A stretch of 64,000 bases of DNA from Reinekea thalattae (GCF_008041945.1 NZ_VKAD01000002.1:1-64000), one strand, 5' to 3'; shown: positions 37,663-48,222, numbered from the stretch's first letter. Notes: generated by a model from the letters alone, not told the origin. Translations and numbers: made by a program.

Positions 37663-38502
37663 ATGAGCATGTTTAAATTTAAGGATCGGCAACTCAGTTT
37701 GGATCAGTCCCATGTTATGGGGATTCTAAACGTGACGCCGGATTCTTTTTCCGATGGCGGCCAGCATAAGCATTTAGATGATGCACTTGTGCGTGCCGAG
37801 CAGATGGTTGCCGAAGGCGCGGCCTTTATTGATGTTGGCGGTGAAAGTACTCGGCCTGGAGCTGAACCAGTATCGCTGCAACAAGAAATGGACCGAGTAT
37901 TGCCGGTGGTTGAAGCATTAGCCAGTCGTGTTGATGCGTTAATTTCAGTGGATTCCAGCTCTGCTGCGGTCATGACAGAGTCTGCCAAATTGGGTGCGCA
38001 CCTGATTAATGACGTCCGTGCGCTGCAACGTGAAGGTGCTCTGCAGGCGGCAGCATCGACCGGCTTGCCTATCTGTTTAATGCATAAGCAGGGTGAGCCA
38101 GTAAACATGCAGGATAACCCAGAATACGAAAACATCATTAGTGACGTTGCCGAGTTCTTTCAGCAGCGTATCAATGCTTGTCACCATGTTGGTATTGATA
38201 CGGATAGACTGATTCTTGACCCCGGCTTTGGATTTGGTAAACGCTTAGAACATAACCTGTTACTACTGAATCGATTGTCAGATATTCAAGTCGATCAGTT
38301 GCCTTTATTGGTGGGAATGTCGCGTAAAACCATGATTGGCGATGTATTAAATAAACCGGTTGATCAACGCCTGTATGGTAGCCTTGCGCTTGCAGCGGCG
38401 GCGGTTATGAAGGGCGCTTGGATTGTCCGTGTTCATGATGTCGCCGAAACGGTCGATACGGTACGGATGATTAACGCAGTTAAGCAAGAGCACGTTATTT
38501 AG
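37663..38502 (+). CDS. folP: Dihydropteroate synthase
   Basis: A 279-residue enzyme of folate synthesis that joins p-aminobenzoate to the pterin; the target of sulphonamides. The two family signatures are clear: [16 protein letters not shown] and [26 protein letters not shown] and GMSRKTMIG follow further on. Start ATG at 37663; a second ATG two codons later is equally possible. glmM follows after 13 bases, the standard pair. Confidence 0.97.
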   Translation: MSMFKFKDRQLSLDQSHVMGILNVTPDSFSDGGQHKHLDDALVRAEQMVAEGAAFIDVGGESTRPGAEPVSLQQEMDRVLPVVEALASRVDALISVDSSSAAVMTESAKLGAHLINDVRALQREGALQAAASTGLPICLMHKQGEPVNMQDNPEYENIISDVAEFFQQRINACHHVGIDTDRLILDPGFGFGKRLEHNLLLLNRLSDIQVDQLPLLVGMSRKTMIGDVLNKPVDQRLYGSLALAAAAVMKGAWIVRVHDVAETVDTVRMINAVKQEHVI

Positions 38503-38515
38503 GAGAGCCATTGGT

Positions 38516-39859
38516 ATGGCAAAAGCAAAAAAATATTTTGGTACTGATGGTATTCGCGGAGAAGTGGGCAAGGGTGTTATTACGCCGGAATTTGTTCTCA
38601 AGTTAGGTTGGGCGGCTGGGCGAGTCTTTTCTCGCAATGGTCGCGGTAAAATACTAATAGGCAAGGATACTCGTATTTCAGGCTACATGTTTGAAACGGT
38701 ACTTGAGTCGGGCTTGGCGGCTGCGGGTTGTAACAGTTTAATGGTTGGGCCAATGCCGACACCGGCGATTGCTTATTTAACTCGGACGTTTCATGCCGAT
38801 GCAGGCATCGTTATCTCTGCATCTCATAACCCATTTTATGATAATGGCATTAAATTTTTCTCAGCCGACGGTACGAAATTACCCGATGAAGTTGAGTTTG
38901 CTATTGAAAAAGAATTACAGCAGGAAATGCAGTGCGCGCCGAGTGCTGAACTCGGTAAGGTACGCCGTATTGTCGATGCTAATGGTCGTTACGTTGAATA
39001 CTGCAAGTCGACCTCTGGTTATTTAAATTTAGATCAGCTCACCATCGTTTTGGATTGTGCTAATGGCGCAACCTACGATATCGCACCAAAGGTGTTTCGT
39101 GAACTTGGCGCAACGGTTCATTTAATCGGTGTTGAGCCGAATGGTTTGAACATTAACGAAGGCGTCGGTTCGACGCATCCAGCGGCGCTGCAAAAGGCGG
39201 TGTTAGAGCATAAGGCTGATCTTGGTATCGCTTTCGATGGCGATGGCGACCGACTATTAATGGTTGATCATCAAGGCCACATCGTTGATGGTGATGAATT
39301 GCTTTACATCATTGCCAAGCATCTTAAAGCTAAGGGAATTGTCAGCGGCGGAATCGTTGGTACGCTGATGACTAACTTAGGTTTGGAAGTGGCATTGAAA
39401 AAGCTCGATTTAGAGCTGGTTCGCGCCAATGTCGGTGATCGCTACGTCATGGAGCAGCTTAATCAGCGAGGCTGGATGATTGGTGGTGAGAACTCTGGTC
39501 ATCTTGTGTGTAAGCATGTCTCGACCACAGGCGATGGCATTGTGTCTGCGTTGCAGGTGCTTTGTGCATTGGCAGAAAGCGATCAGACCTTAGCGCAAGC
39601 TAAGTCAGATATGCGAAAATATCCGCAGGTTATGATCAATGTTAAATTGCCTAAAAAGCAGGATGTGTTAGCCTTGCCAACAGTGCAGAAGGCCGTTGAG
39701 CATGCTGAGGCAGAATTAGCAGATCGCGGTCGAGTGTTACTGCGCCCTTCCGGCACGGAACCTGTTGTTCGGGTTATGGTCGAAGGGGAAGATATTTCGA
39801 CGGTCAAAGTAGTGTGCGAGGCATTAGCCAAAGAAGTCGAAGCAGCTGTCATTACTTAA
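38516..39859 (+). CDS. glmM: Phosphoglucosamine mutase
   Basis: A 447-residue enzyme that interconverts glucosamine-6-phosphate and glucosamine-1-phosphate on the route to UDP-GlcNAc. [12 protein letters not shown] at the N-terminus, active-site serine in [17 protein letters not shown], metal loop [13 protein letters not shown], and phosphate-binding [15 protein letters not shown] are all present. AGGAG sits 12 bases before the ATG. tpiA follows after a spacer with a hairpin and a promoter candidate. Confidence 0.97.
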   Translation: MAKAKKYFGTDGIRGEVGKGVITPEFVLKLGWAAGRVFSRNGRGKILIGKDTRISGYMFETVLESGLAAAGCNSLMVGPMPTPAIAYLTRTFHADAGIVISASHNPFYDNGIKFFSADGTKLPDEVEFAIEKELQQEMQCAPSAELGKVRRIVDANGRYVEYCKSTSGYLNLDQLTIVLDCANGATYDIAPKVFRELGATVHLIGVEPNGLNINEGVGSTHPAALQKAVLEHKADLGIAFDGDGDRLLMVDHQGHIVDGDELLYIIAKHLKAKGIVSGGIVGTLMTNLGLEVALKKLDLELVRANVGDRYVMEQLNQRGWMIGGENSGHLVCKHVSTTGDGIVSALQVLCALAESDQTLAQAKSDMRKYPQVMINVKLPKKQDVLALPTVQKAVEHAEAELADRGRVLLRPSGTEPVVRVMVEGEDISTVKVVCEALAKEVEAAVIT

Positions 39860-39910
39860 CTACCTAATCGATTGATTTAACAATAATTTTAATATAAATC
39901 TCGGGTGCTT

Positions 39911-39936
39911 TTTCGGAGCTAATACTTGCTCCGAAA
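39911..39936 (+). terminator. Hairpin downstream of glmM
   Basis: A perfect 9 bp stem TTTCGGAGC-N8-GCTCCGAAA about 50 bases after the glmM stop, followed only by CTTT. It may weakly end the glmM transcript; its right arm overlaps the -35 region suggested for tpiA. Confidence 0.4.
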
Positions 39937-39954
39937 CTTTAAAATAAGTAAACT
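39926..39954 (+). promoter_or_regulatory. Candidate promoter of tpiA-secG
   Basis: TTGCTC (39926-39931), a 17 base spacer and TAAACT (39949-39954) precede a G+C-rich discriminator, 28 bases before tpiA. Four of six bases match in each hexamer. Confidence 0.4.
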
Positions 39955-39981
39955 CTGCGCCCGCTCGAAGGAGGCAAGTTT

Positions 39982-40731
39982 ATGCGACGCTTACTCGTAG
40001 CAGCGAATTGGAAGATGAACGGCAGTAAAGAATCTAATGCTTTATTGCTCAATGCTTTTAAAGCCGGGTTCGATGGCTCAGCGGATACAGCAATTTTTCC
40101 GCCCGCCGTTTACGTTCCTCAATTGAGTGAAGAATTAGCAGGCACATCCATCGCCTATGGTATTCAAAATGCGCACTTCGAAAAGAGCGGCGCGTTTACC
40201 GGTGAGTTAAGTATGGATATGGCGAAAGATTTTGGTTGCCAGTATGTATTGGTTGGCCATTCTGAACGTCGTGAAATTTTCGGTGAGACCGATGCCGACG
40301 TTGCCAAAAAAGTCGCAGCGATTTTAGCCGCAGGCCTGATTCCGATGTTGTGTATCGGTGAGACTCTTGAGCAAAGAGAGTCCGGTATTACTGAACAGGT
40401 TTGTGAGCAGCAGGTTGGTGCTGTTTTAGAAAAGGTCGGCATTGCCGCTTTCGAAAAAATAGTTATAGCCTACGAGCCAGTTTGGGCGATTGGCACCGGT
40501 AAGACGGCCACGCCAGAGCAGGCTCAAGATGTACATGCGTTTATTCGCGCTTATCTTGCCAAGAGTGATCAGGCTGTAGCGGATAAAACACGGATTTTAT
40601 ATGGTGGCAGTGTTAAAGCTGCCAGTGCTGGTGCGTTATTTGGCCAGCCGGATATCGATGGCGGCCTAGTTGGTGGTGCATCGTTAATAGCAGATGAATT
40701 CGTAGCGATCTGTAATGCTACGCAAGGGTAA
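39982..40731 (+). CDS. tpiA: Triosephosphate isomerase
   Basis: A 249-residue glycolytic enzyme interconverting dihydroxyacetone phosphate and glyceraldehyde-3-phosphate. Catalytic residues are seen at K11 (ANWKMNGS), H93 (VGHSERR) and E165 (AYEPVWAIGTG); the phosphate loop YGGSVKA is near the end. An ideal AAGGAGG precedes the ATG. Its place between glmM and secG is the Pseudomonas-type order; in E. coli tpiA lies elsewhere. Confidence 0.98.
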   Translation: MRRLLVAANWKMNGSKESNALLLNAFKAGFDGSADTAIFPPAVYVPQLSEELAGTSIAYGIQNAHFEKSGAFTGELSMDMAKDFGCQYVLVGHSERREIFGETDADVAKKVAAILAAGLIPMLCIGETLEQRESGITEQVCEQQVGAVLEKVGIAAFEKIVIAYEPVWAIGTGKTATPEQAQDVHAFIRAYLAKSDQAVADKTRILYGGSVKAASAGALFGQPDIDGGLVGGASLIADEFVAICNATQG

Positions 40732-40736
40732 TCAAA

Positions 40737-41075
40737 ATGTTATATGAAAATTTAGTTCTGTTGGTGCATGTGTTACTGGCTATTGGTGTGATTGGTTTTG
40801 TGCTAATCCAGCGTGGCAAGGGTGCTGAAGCTGGTGCTTCTTTCGGCGGTGGTGCATCTCAGACTGTCTTCGGTTCGGGCGGTAGTGGTAATTTCTTAAC
40901 CCGTATGACAGCTATTTTAGTTGCGGGCTTCTTTGTTACCAGTCTTGCGTTGGCTTATGTTGCAAAGCAAAAAGCCGATGCTTTATCTGACATCAATATC
41001 CCTGCAACTGAGTTGCCGATTGAGTCCGATACTGTAACGACTGAACAGCCAGCTTCTGCGTTACCTGCAGAGTAA
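40737..41075 (+). CDS. secG: Protein translocase subunit SecG
   Basis: A 112-residue inner membrane subunit of the SecYEG channel. Two membrane segments (about 5-22 and 53-73) flank the conserved cytoplasmic loop IQRGKGAEAGASFGGGASQTVFG, of which RGKGAEAG and ASQTVFG are the diagnostic parts. An acidic, Glu/Pro/Thr-rich tail follows. It starts five bases after the tpiA stop and is followed by tRNA-Leu, as in E. coli. Confidence 0.96.
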   Translation: MLYENLVLLVHVLLAIGVIGFVLIQRGKGAEAGASFGGGASQTVFGSGGSGNFLTRMTAILVAGFFVTSLALAYVAKQKADALSDINIPATELPIESDTVTTEQPASALPAE

Positions 41076-41132
41076 GCTGTAGCTCAAAGCGCTGCATTGC
41101 AGCGCTAAAGATCAGAGCTAAGAAAAGTTTAA

Positions 41133-41219
41133 GCCGACGTGGTGAAATTGGTAGACACGCCACCTTGAGGGGGTGGTGGGCGCAAGCCCGTGCTAGTTCG
41201 AATCTAGTCGTCGGCACCA
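41133..41219 (+). tRNA. leuU: tRNA-Leu (GAG)
   Basis: An 87 nt class II tRNA with the CCA encoded (41217-41219). Acceptor arms GCCGACG and CGTCGGC pair fully. The anticodon stem CCACC / GGTGG holds loop TTGAGGG, so the anticodon is GAG (41167-41169), reading CUC and CUU. A long variable arm follows and the T arm is TAG TTCGAAT CTA. It follows secG by 57 bases, the position of leuU in E. coli. Confidence 0.97.
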
Positions 41220-41230
41220 TTATTGAAAAG

Positions 41231-41251
41231 GCCTGTTTACAGGCTTTTTTT
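41231..41251 (+). terminator. Rho-independent terminator of tRNA-Leu
   Basis: GCCTG-TTTA-CAGGC followed by seven T, 11 bases past the tRNA 3' end. It closes the tpiA-secG-leuU transcript. Confidence 0.8.
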
Positions 41252-41264
41252 ATGGCTAAACGCC

Positions 41265-41293
41265 TTGCATGAAATAGGCGTCATCCGTATAAT
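41265..41293 (+). promoter_or_regulatory. Strong sigma-70 promoter of the metY-rimP-nusA operon
   Basis: TTGCAT (41265-41270), 17 base spacer and a perfect TATAAT (41288-41293). The following TCGCGCGG is a G+C-rich discriminator of the kind found on stringently controlled stable-RNA promoters. Control by ppGpp is inferred from that feature. Confidence 0.85.
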
Positions 41294-41352
41294 TCGCGCG
41301 GTTTTATACGGACGCATGTTGGTTTTATACGCGTTTGTGGTGCAAGTGTTGA

Positions 41353-41429
<77 letters not shown>

Positions 41430-41465
41430 ATTTACGGCACCGTTCAGTCGAGGTTTTGGCTGGAT

Positions 41466-41507
41466 CGCACGAATGATGTTACTCGTGCGGAGGGATACCG
41501 GGGTATC
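41466..41507 (+). promoter_or_regulatory. Tandem hairpins between metY and rimP
   Basis: Two stems follow the tRNA: CGCACGA-N10-TCGTGCG (41466-41489, perfect 7 bp) and GATACC / GGTATC (41494-41507). Neither has a T-run. In E. coli the metY-rimP spacer contains processing sites and terminators, and these hairpins are well placed for tRNA 3' processing or RNase III cleavage; that role is inferred. Confidence 0.45.
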
Positions 41508-41527
41508 TCTTAAAATTTAGATTCTTT

Positions 41528-41552
41528 AAGCCCCTCAATGCAGGGGCTTTTT
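41528..41552 (+). terminator. Rho-independent terminator between metY and rimP
   Basis: AAGCCCCT-N6-AGGGGCTT is a perfect 8 bp stem ending in five T. Much of the strong metY transcription would stop here, leaving partial read-through for rimP-nusA-infB. Confidence 0.85.
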
Positions 41553-41633
41553 GGTTTTTAGGGTGTAAGAATATTTTGATCTGTTCGTCATAGCGGGCAG
41601 TTACATTTATTTTCTGGATGCGGACGAATTTAA

Positions 41634-42089
41634 GTGGCAAAAGTAGATGAATTAACAACCCTGATTGAGCCGGTTGTCTCCGGTATGGGTTTTGAATTGT
41701 GGGGTATCGAGTATTTGCGCAATGGTAAATTTTCTACCTTGCGTATCTATATCGACCACGAAAACGGTATTGATGTAGACCACTGTGCTGAAGTGAGTCG
41801 ACAGGTCAGTGCGGTAATGGATGTTGAAGATCCGATTACCAATAACTATACGCTAGAGGTTTCCTCGCCAGGTATGGATCGGCCACTGTTTAAGTTGGAA
41901 CAATACCAGCACAGCATTAATGAGTGGGTAGAGATTAAATTACGCCATGCGTTTGAGGGTCGTAAAAACTTTAAAGGCGTTATTACCGGCGTTGAAGGCG
42001 ATGAGGTCGTTGTCCAAGTCGATAACGAAGAGTTTTTGTTGCCTATTGAGAGTATAGAACGAGGACGGATTATTCCGAACTTTAGCTAA
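41634..42089 (+). CDS. rimP: Ribosome maturation factor RimP
   Basis: A 151-residue factor needed for 30S subunit maturation. The N-terminal domain ([21 protein letters not shown]) and the central [11 protein letters not shown] are typical, followed by an SH3-like C-terminal domain. The start is GTG at 41634 (MAKVDEL), without a strong ribosome site. It lies 205 bases before nusA; the spacer has short repeats of GATAGTTC near 42109-42125. Confidence 0.94.
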   Translation: MAKVDELTTLIEPVVSGMGFELWGIEYLRNGKFSTLRIYIDHENGIDVDHCAEVSRQVSAVMDVEDPITNNYTLEVSSPGMDRPLFKLEQYQHSINEWVEIKLRHAFEGRKNFKGVITGVEGDEVVVQVDNEEFLLPIESIERGRIIPNFS

Positions 42090-42293
42090 TTATAGAGTTA
42101 GTTAATTTGATAGTTCGATAGTTCGTTTAGCTGTGCGATATAGCCGCTTTTTGGTGTAACGCACACACATATTTAACTTAGTGTTTTTGATTAGCCTTAG
42201 GTTATCAGCCAGATAACGATGGTCTTGGTCAAAAATGAAATGTCAGAATTTTTAATGAGCGAAAGGCTCAATTGATTGAAAGGGGCTGAAACG

Positions 42294-43787
42294 ATGAGCA
42301 AAGAACTACTCCTAGTCGTAGATGCAGTTGCAAACGAAAAGGGTGTTTCACGCGAAGTTATTTTTGATGCGATGGAACAGGCTTTAGCAATGGCTGCAAA
42401 AAAGCGTCTAGATGACGAGGGAGAGACTGATGTCTATGTCGTCATTGACCGAAAAACCGGTGAATACGAAACCTTTCAACGGTGGGAGGTCGTGGCAGAT
42501 GATGTTGTCGCGATCCTAGGTTCTCAATGGACAACAGAAGAAGCTCATGAAGTAGACGAAAGTTTACAGCCAGGAGATTTCTACGAAAGACTGATTGAAA
42601 ACGAAGCCTTTGGTCGTATCAGTGCACAGGCTGCGAAACAGATTATTGTGCAAAAAGTTCGTGATGCTGAGCGTGCTCGTATCGTAGATATGTATCGTGA
42701 TCGCATCGGTGAAATGGTTTCAGGTACCGTTAAAAAAGTAACGCGTGATGCCTTGATCGTCGATCTAGGCGGTAATGCCGAAGCGATTATGCCTCGTGAA
42801 GAAATGATTGGTCGTGAAGCGTTCCGTTTAGCGGATCGAGTTCGTGCGGTATTGCAAACTATTAAGTCTGAAGGTCGTGGACCTCAATTGGTACTGAGCC
42901 GATCGAGCAATGAAATGCTGGTTGAGCTGTTCCGTATTGAAGTGCCAGAAATTCAGGAAGAAATTATTGAAATTCGCTCCTGTGCTCGTGACCCAGGTTC
43001 TCGTGCAAAGATTGCTGTAAAAACTAACGATGGCCGTATTGATCCAGTCGGTGCTTGTGTTGGTATGCGGGGTTCACGAGTGCAAGCCGTATCGAACGAG
43101 TTAGGTAATGAGCGAGTCGATATTATCCTTTGGGATGATAACCCAGCGCAGCTTGTGATTAATGCAATGGCTCCTGCGGAAGTTGCTTCTATCGTCATGG
43201 ACGAAGACGCCAACACAATGCAGGTTGCAGTAGCAGAAGATAACCTTGCTATGGCGATTGGCCGAAGTGGTCAAAACGTGCGTTTGGCGAGTGATCTTAC
43301 GGGTTGGACAATTAACGTTATCACTGAAGATGAAGCCGGTGAGCGACAAGAGCAAGAAGTTGAGCAAATCGTTAGTTACTTTGTTGATAAGTTAGGCGTT
43401 GATGATGATTTCGCAGCGGTGTTGGTTGAAGAAGGCTTCACTACCGTTGAAGAAGTGGCCTATGTGCCAATCGCTGAAATGCTTGAAATTGACGGCTTCG
43501 ATGAAGACTTGGTTGAACAGCTTCGTCAGCGAGCTAAAGATGTCTTGCTTACTCAAGAACTGGCAAGCGAAGAGCGTTTAGAGTCTGCAGAGCCACAACA
43601 GGATCTGTTAGAAATGGAAGGTATGGATGAGCATCTAGCTTTGACCCTTGCGAGTAAAGGTATCGTTTCCATGGAAGATCTAGCGGAATTGAGTATCGAC
43701 GAAATGGTCGATGCCAGTGGCTTAGATGAAGAAACTTCTGGGAAACTAATCATGGCTGCTCGCGCGCCATGGTTTGAAAATGAATAA
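42294..43787 (+). CDS. nusA: Transcription termination/antitermination protein NusA
   Basis: A 497-residue RNA polymerase-binding factor that controls pausing, termination and antitermination. The N-terminal polymerase-binding domain is followed by S1 ([22 protein letters not shown]), here recognised by VSGTVKKV and LIVDLGG, two KH domains ([25 protein letters not shown]) and two C-terminal acidic repeats. The ATG at 42294 has AGGGG at eight bases; an in-frame TTG at 42276 is poorer. infB follows after 17 bases. Confidence 0.97.
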   Translation: MSKELLLVVDAVANEKGVSREVIFDAMEQALAMAAKKRLDDEGETDVYVVIDRKTGEYETFQRWEVVADDVVAILGSQWTTEEAHEVDESLQPGDFYERLIENEAFGRISAQAAKQIIVQKVRDAERARIVDMYRDRIGEMVSGTVKKVTRDALIVDLGGNAEAIMPREEMIGREAFRLADRVRAVLQTIKSEGRGPQLVLSRSSNEMLVELFRIEVPEIQEEIIEIRSCARDPGSRAKIAVKTNDGRIDPVGACVGMRGSRVQAVSNELGNERVDIILWDDNPAQLVINAMAPAEVASIVMDEDANTMQVAVAEDNLAMAIGRSGQNVRLASDLTGWTINVITEDEAGERQEQEVEQIVSYFVDKLGVDDDFAAVLVEEGFTTVEEVAYVPIAEMLEIDGFDEDLVEQLRQRAKDVLLTQELASEERLESAEPQQDLLEMEGMDEHLALTLASKGIVSMEDLAELSIDEMVDASGLDEETSGKLIMAARAPWFENE

Positions 43788-43804
43788 GCGGGAAGGAGAA
43801 ATGA

Positions 43805-46372
43805 ATGTCCGAAGTTACAGTAAAGCAGTTGGCCGAGTCCGTCGGCACTCCCGTCGACAAACTTTTAACTCAAATGAAGTCTGCTGGTCTGCCTCATAAA
43901 GCAGAAGGCGATGCAGTCAATGATGAGCAAAAGCAGCAGCTGTTAGATCACCTTAAAACCACTCATGGCGATACTGGTGATGCGCCAAAGAAAATAACCC
44001 TAAAGCGTAAGGTAACAACAACGCTTAAGGCGAATGGCAATAAGAACAAAACCGTGAGCATTGAGGTGCGTAAAAAACGCACCTACGTTAAGCGTGATGA
44101 AACGGCAACAGCGGCTCCTCAAGAAGAAGAGGATCGCTTATCTAAGCGCGCTGAAGAAGACGCGAAGTTAGAGGCTGCGCGTTTAAAAGCGGCACAAGAG
44201 AAAGAAGCAGAAGCGCAAAAGCAAGCTGAACTTAAACAGCAAGCAGAGCAAGCCGCTTCCAGTGATCAGAATTCTAAGGCTCAGCCAGATGCCGCTGAGG
44301 CCGTTGCCGAGCAAGAAGCGAAGCTGGTTAAAGAAGGTCAGGGTCGTAGCGCAGAGAAAAAACGTGCGCCTAATAAGGCTCGTGAAACGACTCGTCGTGT
44401 TGAAGACGGTCCTGCCGAAGCTGGACGTAAAGCTGGCCATAAAAAAGTCAGCCAAAAAGCCCAAGCACAAAGAGCATCGACACATCGTACAGGTAACAAA
44501 CATCAACAGATGTTGGATGCGTTGGACGATGAAGGCTTTGGTCGTCGTCGTAAGGCAAAACGACCTAAGAAGAATTTAGAGCACCAATTTGAAAAACCAA
44601 CCGCTCCGGTTATTCGTGATGTTGAGCTGTTAGGAGAAAGCATTACCGTTGCTGAGTTGGCGCAGAAGATGTCGGTTAAATCCGCCGAAGTGGTGAAAAA
44701 CCTATTCAAGATGGGTGTGATGGCGACAGTGAACCAAGTACTGGATCAAGATACTGCCATCCTCGTTATCGAAGAAATGGGTCACACCTACAAGATCGTT
44801 AATGAAAACGCGCTTGAAGACACCATGATGGAAGTGACTTACGACAGTGAGCTTGAATCACGTGCACCTGTTGTTACGGTGATGGGTCACGTTGACCACG
44901 GTAAGACCAGCTTACTTGACTACATCCGTAAGTCTCGTGTGACTGCCGGTGAGTCAGGCGGTATTACTCAGCATATTGGTGCTTATCACGTTGAATCTTC
45001 TCGTGGCATGATCACCTTCTTGGATACACCAGGACACGCCGCCTTTACTGCAATGCGTGCGCGTGGTGCTCAGGCTACTGACGTTGTTATTTTGGTGGTT
45101 GCCGCAGACGATGGCGTGATGCCGCAAACCCAAGAGGCGATCCAGCACGCGAAAGCGGCCGGTGTACCATTGGTGGTGGCGATCAACAAGATCGATAAAG
45201 AAACGGCTGACCCAGATCGAGTCACTAACGAGCTTGCTCAACAGGATGTTATTCCAGAATCTTGGGGTGGTGACACGCAGTTTATTCCTGTTTCTGCTCA
45301 TACTGGCCAAGGTGTCGAAGAGCTTCTAGAAGCGGTTTCATTGCAAGCTGAATTGTTAGAGCTTAAAGCACACAGCACTGGTCCTGGTAAGGGTGTGGTT
45401 ATTGAATCCAGCCTTGATAAAGGGCGTGGTGCGGTTGCAACCGTATTGGTTCAGTCTGGTTTGCTAAAGCGTGGCGATGTTGTATTAGCCGGCTCTTATT
45501 ATGGTCGTGTTCGTGCCTTGTTAGACGAGTCTGCCAAACCTATTGACGAAGCAGGCCCTTCTATTCCGGCTCAGATTTTAGGCTTGAATGGTACGCCAGA
45601 AGCTGGTGACGAATTTGTCGTCGCGGAAAATGAGCGAGCTGCTCGTGATGTTGCTGAATTGCGTTCATCACGTAGTAAAGGCGCGCTGCAAGCTCAGCAA
45701 CAGGCGGCGAAACTAGACGCTCTGTTTGCTAACGTCGGCGACACTGAGCTAAGAGTGCTTAATGTTGTTCTAAAAACAGACGTTCGTGGTTCATTAGAAG
45801 CGATTAGCAGCTCATTGCTTAAACTGGGTAATGATGAAGTTAAGGTTAATATTGTTGCCAGCGGTGTTGGTGCAATTTCTGAATCGGATGCTAACTTAGC
45901 TATTACTTCAGGCGCGGTTGTGTTCGGCTTTAACGTACGAGCAACGGGCAAAGCACGTGAAGCGATTGAACGTGGCGGCTTGGATCTGCGTTACTACAAT
46001 GTCATTTACGATCTGATTGACGATGTTAAAGCGGCATTGAGCGGCATGTTGGCACCTGATCTTCGTGAAGAGATTGTGGGTCTTGCAGAAGTCCGTGATG
46101 TCTTTAACTCACCTAAGTTTGGCCAAGTGGCTGGCTGTATGGTTGTTGAAGGTACGGTTTACCGTAACAAGCGTATTCGCGTATTGCGCGATGAGGTTGT
46201 GATCTACGAAGGTGAATTGGAATCTCTACGTCGCTTTAAAGACGATGTACAGGACGTTCGTCAAAATATGGAATGTGGTATCGGCGTTAAAAATTACACC
46301 GATGTTAAGGTGGGCGATAAGATCGAAGTATTCGATGTTAAAGAAGTCGCTCGTACGATTGACGACGTCTAG
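43805..46372 (+). CDS. infB: Translation initiation factor IF-2
   Basis: An 855-residue GTPase that delivers the initiator tRNA to the 30S subunit. An N-terminal IF2-N domain ([19 protein letters not shown]) leads into a long Lys/Glu/Ala/Gln-rich region to about residue 265 and a second IF2-N-type domain. G1 [15 protein letters not shown] is near 361-368, with DTPGHAAF and [11 protein letters not shown] next. C-terminal IF2 domains end with [17 protein letters not shown]. It is slightly shorter than E. coli IF-2 (890). A terminator-like hairpin follows before rbfA. Confidence 0.97.
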   Translation: MSEVTVKQLAESVGTPVDKLLTQMKSAGLPHKAEGDAVNDEQKQQLLDHLKTTHGDTGDAPKKITLKRKVTTTLKANGNKNKTVSIEVRKKRTYVKRDETATAAPQEEEDRLSKRAEEDAKLEAARLKAAQEKEAEAQKQAELKQQAEQAASSDQNSKAQPDAAEAVAEQEAKLVKEGQGRSAEKKRAPNKARETTRRVEDGPAEAGRKAGHKKVSQKAQAQRASTHRTGNKHQQMLDALDDEGFGRRRKAKRPKKNLEHQFEKPTAPVIRDVELLGESITVAELAQKMSVKSAEVVKNLFKMGVMATVNQVLDQDTAILVIEEMGHTYKIVNENALEDTMMEVTYDSELESRAPVVTVMGHVDHGKTSLLDYIRKSRVTAGESGGITQHIGAYHVESSRGMITFLDTPGHAAFTAMRARGAQATDVVILVVAADDGVMPQTQEAIQHAKAAGVPLVVAINKIDKETADPDRVTNELAQQDVIPESWGGDTQFIPVSAHTGQGVEELLEAVSLQAELLELKAHSTGPGKGVVIESSLDKGRGAVATVLVQSGLLKRGDVVLAGSYYGRVRALLDESAKPIDEAGPSIPAQILGLNGTPEAGDEFVVAENERAARDVAELRSSRSKGALQAQQQAAKLDALFANVGDTELRVLNVVLKTDVRGSLEAISSSLLKLGNDEVKVNIVASGVGAISESDANLAITSGAVVFGFNVRATGKAREAIERGGLDLRYYNVIYDLIDDVKAALSGMLAPDLREEIVGLAEVRDVFNSPKFGQVAGCMVVEGTVYRNKRIRVLRDEVVIYEGELESLRRFKDDVQDVRQNMECGIGVKNYTDVKVGDKIEVFDVKEVARTIDDV

Positions 46373-46390
46373 TCGAGTCCAATAAACGTG

Positions 46391-46423
46391 ACCGGCTTTA
46401 CTTAGCGTGAAGCCGGTTTTTTT
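46391..46423 (+). terminator. Intrinsic terminator or attenuator between infB and rbfA
   Basis: ACCGGCTT-N11-AAGCCGGT makes a perfect 8 bp stem followed by seven T, 19 bases after infB and 19 bases before rbfA. It lies inside a conserved operon, so it probably reduces rather than abolishes downstream expression. Confidence 0.75.
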
Positions 46424-46441
46424 GTTTTCGGGAGTAACAAA

Positions 46442-46855
46442 ATGGCGAGTAACAGCAATCGCATCCGTAAAATCGGCGATCAGATTCAGCGTGATCTGTC
46501 CGCTATTATTCAGCGTGAGGTTAAAGACCCTCGCGTTGGCATGGTTACCATCAACGAAGTGAAGGTTTCCAGCGACCTTTCTTACGCCGATGTCTATTTC
46601 ACTTGTATGGCGTTTGGCGCACAGGGTGATGAGTCAGAGCAGGAAGAAAAGCGCGAACAGCAAACCAAATTATTAAACCAGGCGGCGGGCTTTATGCGCT
46701 CGGTGTTGGCAAAGGGGCTGAGTCTACGTGTTATTCCTCAGTTGCGCTTTCATTACGATGCGGTCATTGAATCGGGAACCCGAGTGTCAGCATTGATTGA
46801 TAAGGCGATTTCACAAGATGCCAACAATCAACGAGACGCTGAAGAGGACGAATAA
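46442..46855 (+). CDS. rbfA: 30S ribosome-binding factor RbfA
   Basis: A 137-residue KH-fold protein that helps mature the 5' end of 16S rRNA and supports cold adaptation. RIRKIGDQIQRDLSAII and REVKDPRVGMVTINEVKVS are diagnostic. An acidic Glu/Gln-rich insertion near 66-78 (DESEQEEKREQQ) and an acidic tail are local features. It follows the infB hairpin and precedes truB by two bases. Confidence 0.95.
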   Translation: MASNSNRIRKIGDQIQRDLSAIIQREVKDPRVGMVTINEVKVSSDLSYADVYFTCMAFGAQGDESEQEEKREQQTKLLNQAAGFMRSVLAKGLSLRVIPQLRFHYDAVIESGTRVSALIDKAISQDANNQRDAEEDE

Positions 46856-46857
46856 GC

Positions 46858-47784
46858 ATGGCGCGTAAGCGTAAAGGTCGTGCTCTGGACGGCGTGCTGT
46901 TAGTCGATAAGCCCGCAGGGTTTTCATCTAACGGTTTACTGCAAAAAGTACGTTGGCTGTATCAGGCGCAAAAAGCCGGCCACACTGGCGCGTTAGATCC
47001 CGCAGCGACCGGGCTGTTGCCGATCTGCTTTGGCGAGGCAACTAAGTTCACCCGTTATCTATTAGATTCCGATAAGCGTTATTTAACCACAGGCCTGTTA
47101 GGTATTCAGACCGATACGCTCGATGCCGAAGGCGAAGTCGTGGCAGAAAGTGATGTGCCTAATGTGACGGCCGAGCAGTTAGAACAACTCATTCAAACGC
47201 AGTTCAGTGGCGACATTGAACAGGTGCCACCGATGTACTCTGCACTCAAACGAGACGGGCAAAAGCTTTACGAGTTGGCTCGACAGGGCGAGGTGATCGA
47301 GCTGGAAGCGCGCCCAGTAACTATTTTTGAGAATCAGTTGTTGAGCTTACAAACTCCAGAATTCACATTGTCGGTGCATTGTTCAAAAGGCACCTACATT
47401 CGTACGCTGGTTGCCGATATTGGCAATGCACTCGGTTGTGGCGCTCATGTCAAAACTTTGCGCCGCACTCAGCATGGCCCATTTAAACTAGAACAGGCTG
47501 TTACTCTAGAGGAGCTGGTGCAGATGCAGGAGCAATCTGAGCTGGCAAAGATGGACGCGTTGTTGATTTCCATCGATGAGTTGCTCAGTCATTTACCCAA
47601 GGTGGTCTTGGATGCCCATCAGAGCCGCTTTTTTAGCCATGGTAATGATGTTCAATTCGATCAAACAGAGCGTGGTGAAGTACGGGTTTACGATGCTGAG
47701 CTGAGCTTCTTAGGGGTTGGCGAGGTCAGCGAACAGAGCAGACTTAAGCCAGTTCGGTTGATTGCTCGTCAAGCAGTGGAATAA
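46858..47784 (+). CDS. truB: tRNA pseudouridine(55) synthase
   Basis: A 308-residue enzyme that makes pseudouridine 55 in the T loop of tRNAs. Catalytic D47 lies in HTGALDPAATGLLP, preceded by DGVLLVDKPAGFSSN. VPPMYSALKRDGQKLYELAR and CSKGTYIRTLVADIG are further family motifs, and a C-terminal PUA-like extension is present. It starts two bases after the rbfA stop. Confidence 0.96.
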   Translation: MARKRKGRALDGVLLVDKPAGFSSNGLLQKVRWLYQAQKAGHTGALDPAATGLLPICFGEATKFTRYLLDSDKRYLTTGLLGIQTDTLDAEGEVVAESDVPNVTAEQLEQLIQTQFSGDIEQVPPMYSALKRDGQKLYELARQGEVIELEARPVTIFENQLLSLQTPEFTLSVHCSKGTYIRTLVADIGNALGCGAHVKTLRRTQHGPFKLEQAVTLEELVQMQEQSELAKMDALLISIDELLSHLPKVVLDAHQSRFFSHGNDVQFDQTERGEVRVYDAELSFLGVGEVSEQSRLKPVRLIARQAVE

Positions 47785-47786
47785 GG

Positions 47787-47815
47787 TTGGTTCATGGGTT
47801 GTGCTTGTGTATAAT
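47787..47815 (+). promoter_or_regulatory. Promoter of rpsO-pnp
   Basis: TTGGTT (47787-47792), a 17 base spacer and perfect TATAAT (47810-47815), right after the truB stop and followed by a G+C-rich CCGCCGCG. It gives rpsO a leader of about 90 bases, room for the S15 autoregulatory structure known in E. coli. Confidence 0.75.
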
Positions 47816-47914
47816 CCGCCGCGATTCTACTCAATAGAGTCGAATTCGATCTTGCTGTTAATGTGCACGGCAACGATTAGATGAATGAAACGCACATTCT
47901 TGGAGTAATGAAAA

Positions 47915-48184
47915 ATGGCATTAAGTGTCGAAAAGAAAGCAGAAATCATTAAAGAGTTTGGCCAAAGTGAAACAGATTCTGGCTCTCCTGAAGTTCAGGT
48001 TGCCCTGTTAACTGCAAATATTGAAACATTGCAGTCTCACTTTAAAGATCACGCAAAAGATCACCATTCTCGTCGCGGCCTGATCCGTATGGTTAACCAG
48101 CGTCGTAAATTATTGGACTACCTAAAGCGTAAAGATGTTGCTCGTTATGCATCTGTTATTAAGCGTTTAGGTTTGCGTCGATAA
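47915..48184 (+). CDS. rpsO: 30S ribosomal protein S15
   Basis: An 89-residue primary 16S rRNA-binding protein, exactly the E. coli length. [34 protein letters not shown] and the C-terminal [13 protein letters not shown] are nearly invariant. GGAG precedes the ATG by 12 bases. It is followed by a terminator hairpin and pnp. Confidence 0.98.
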   Translation: MALSVEKKAEIIKEFGQSETDSGSPEVQVALLTANIETLQSHFKDHAKDHHSRRGLIRMVNQRRKLLDYLKRKDVARYASVIKRLGLRR

Positions 48185-48198
48185 GCAACCGATTTCTA

Positions 48199-48222
48199 AA
48201 AGGGCTCATTACTGAGCCCTTT
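48199..48222 (+). terminator. Terminator-like hairpin after rpsO
   Basis: AAAGGGCTCA-TTAC-TGAGCCCTTT is a perfect 10 bp stem starting 15 bases after rpsO, followed by CTCATTTC, a poor T-run. It matches the partial terminator found between rpsO and pnp in E. coli. Confidence 0.6.

Noticed and set aside
44183-44506. Long antisense frame with Leu/Phe-rich segments within infB
   Set aside because: The hydrophobicity comes from reading the Lys/Glu/Gln-rich IF-2 linker backwards; no start signal.
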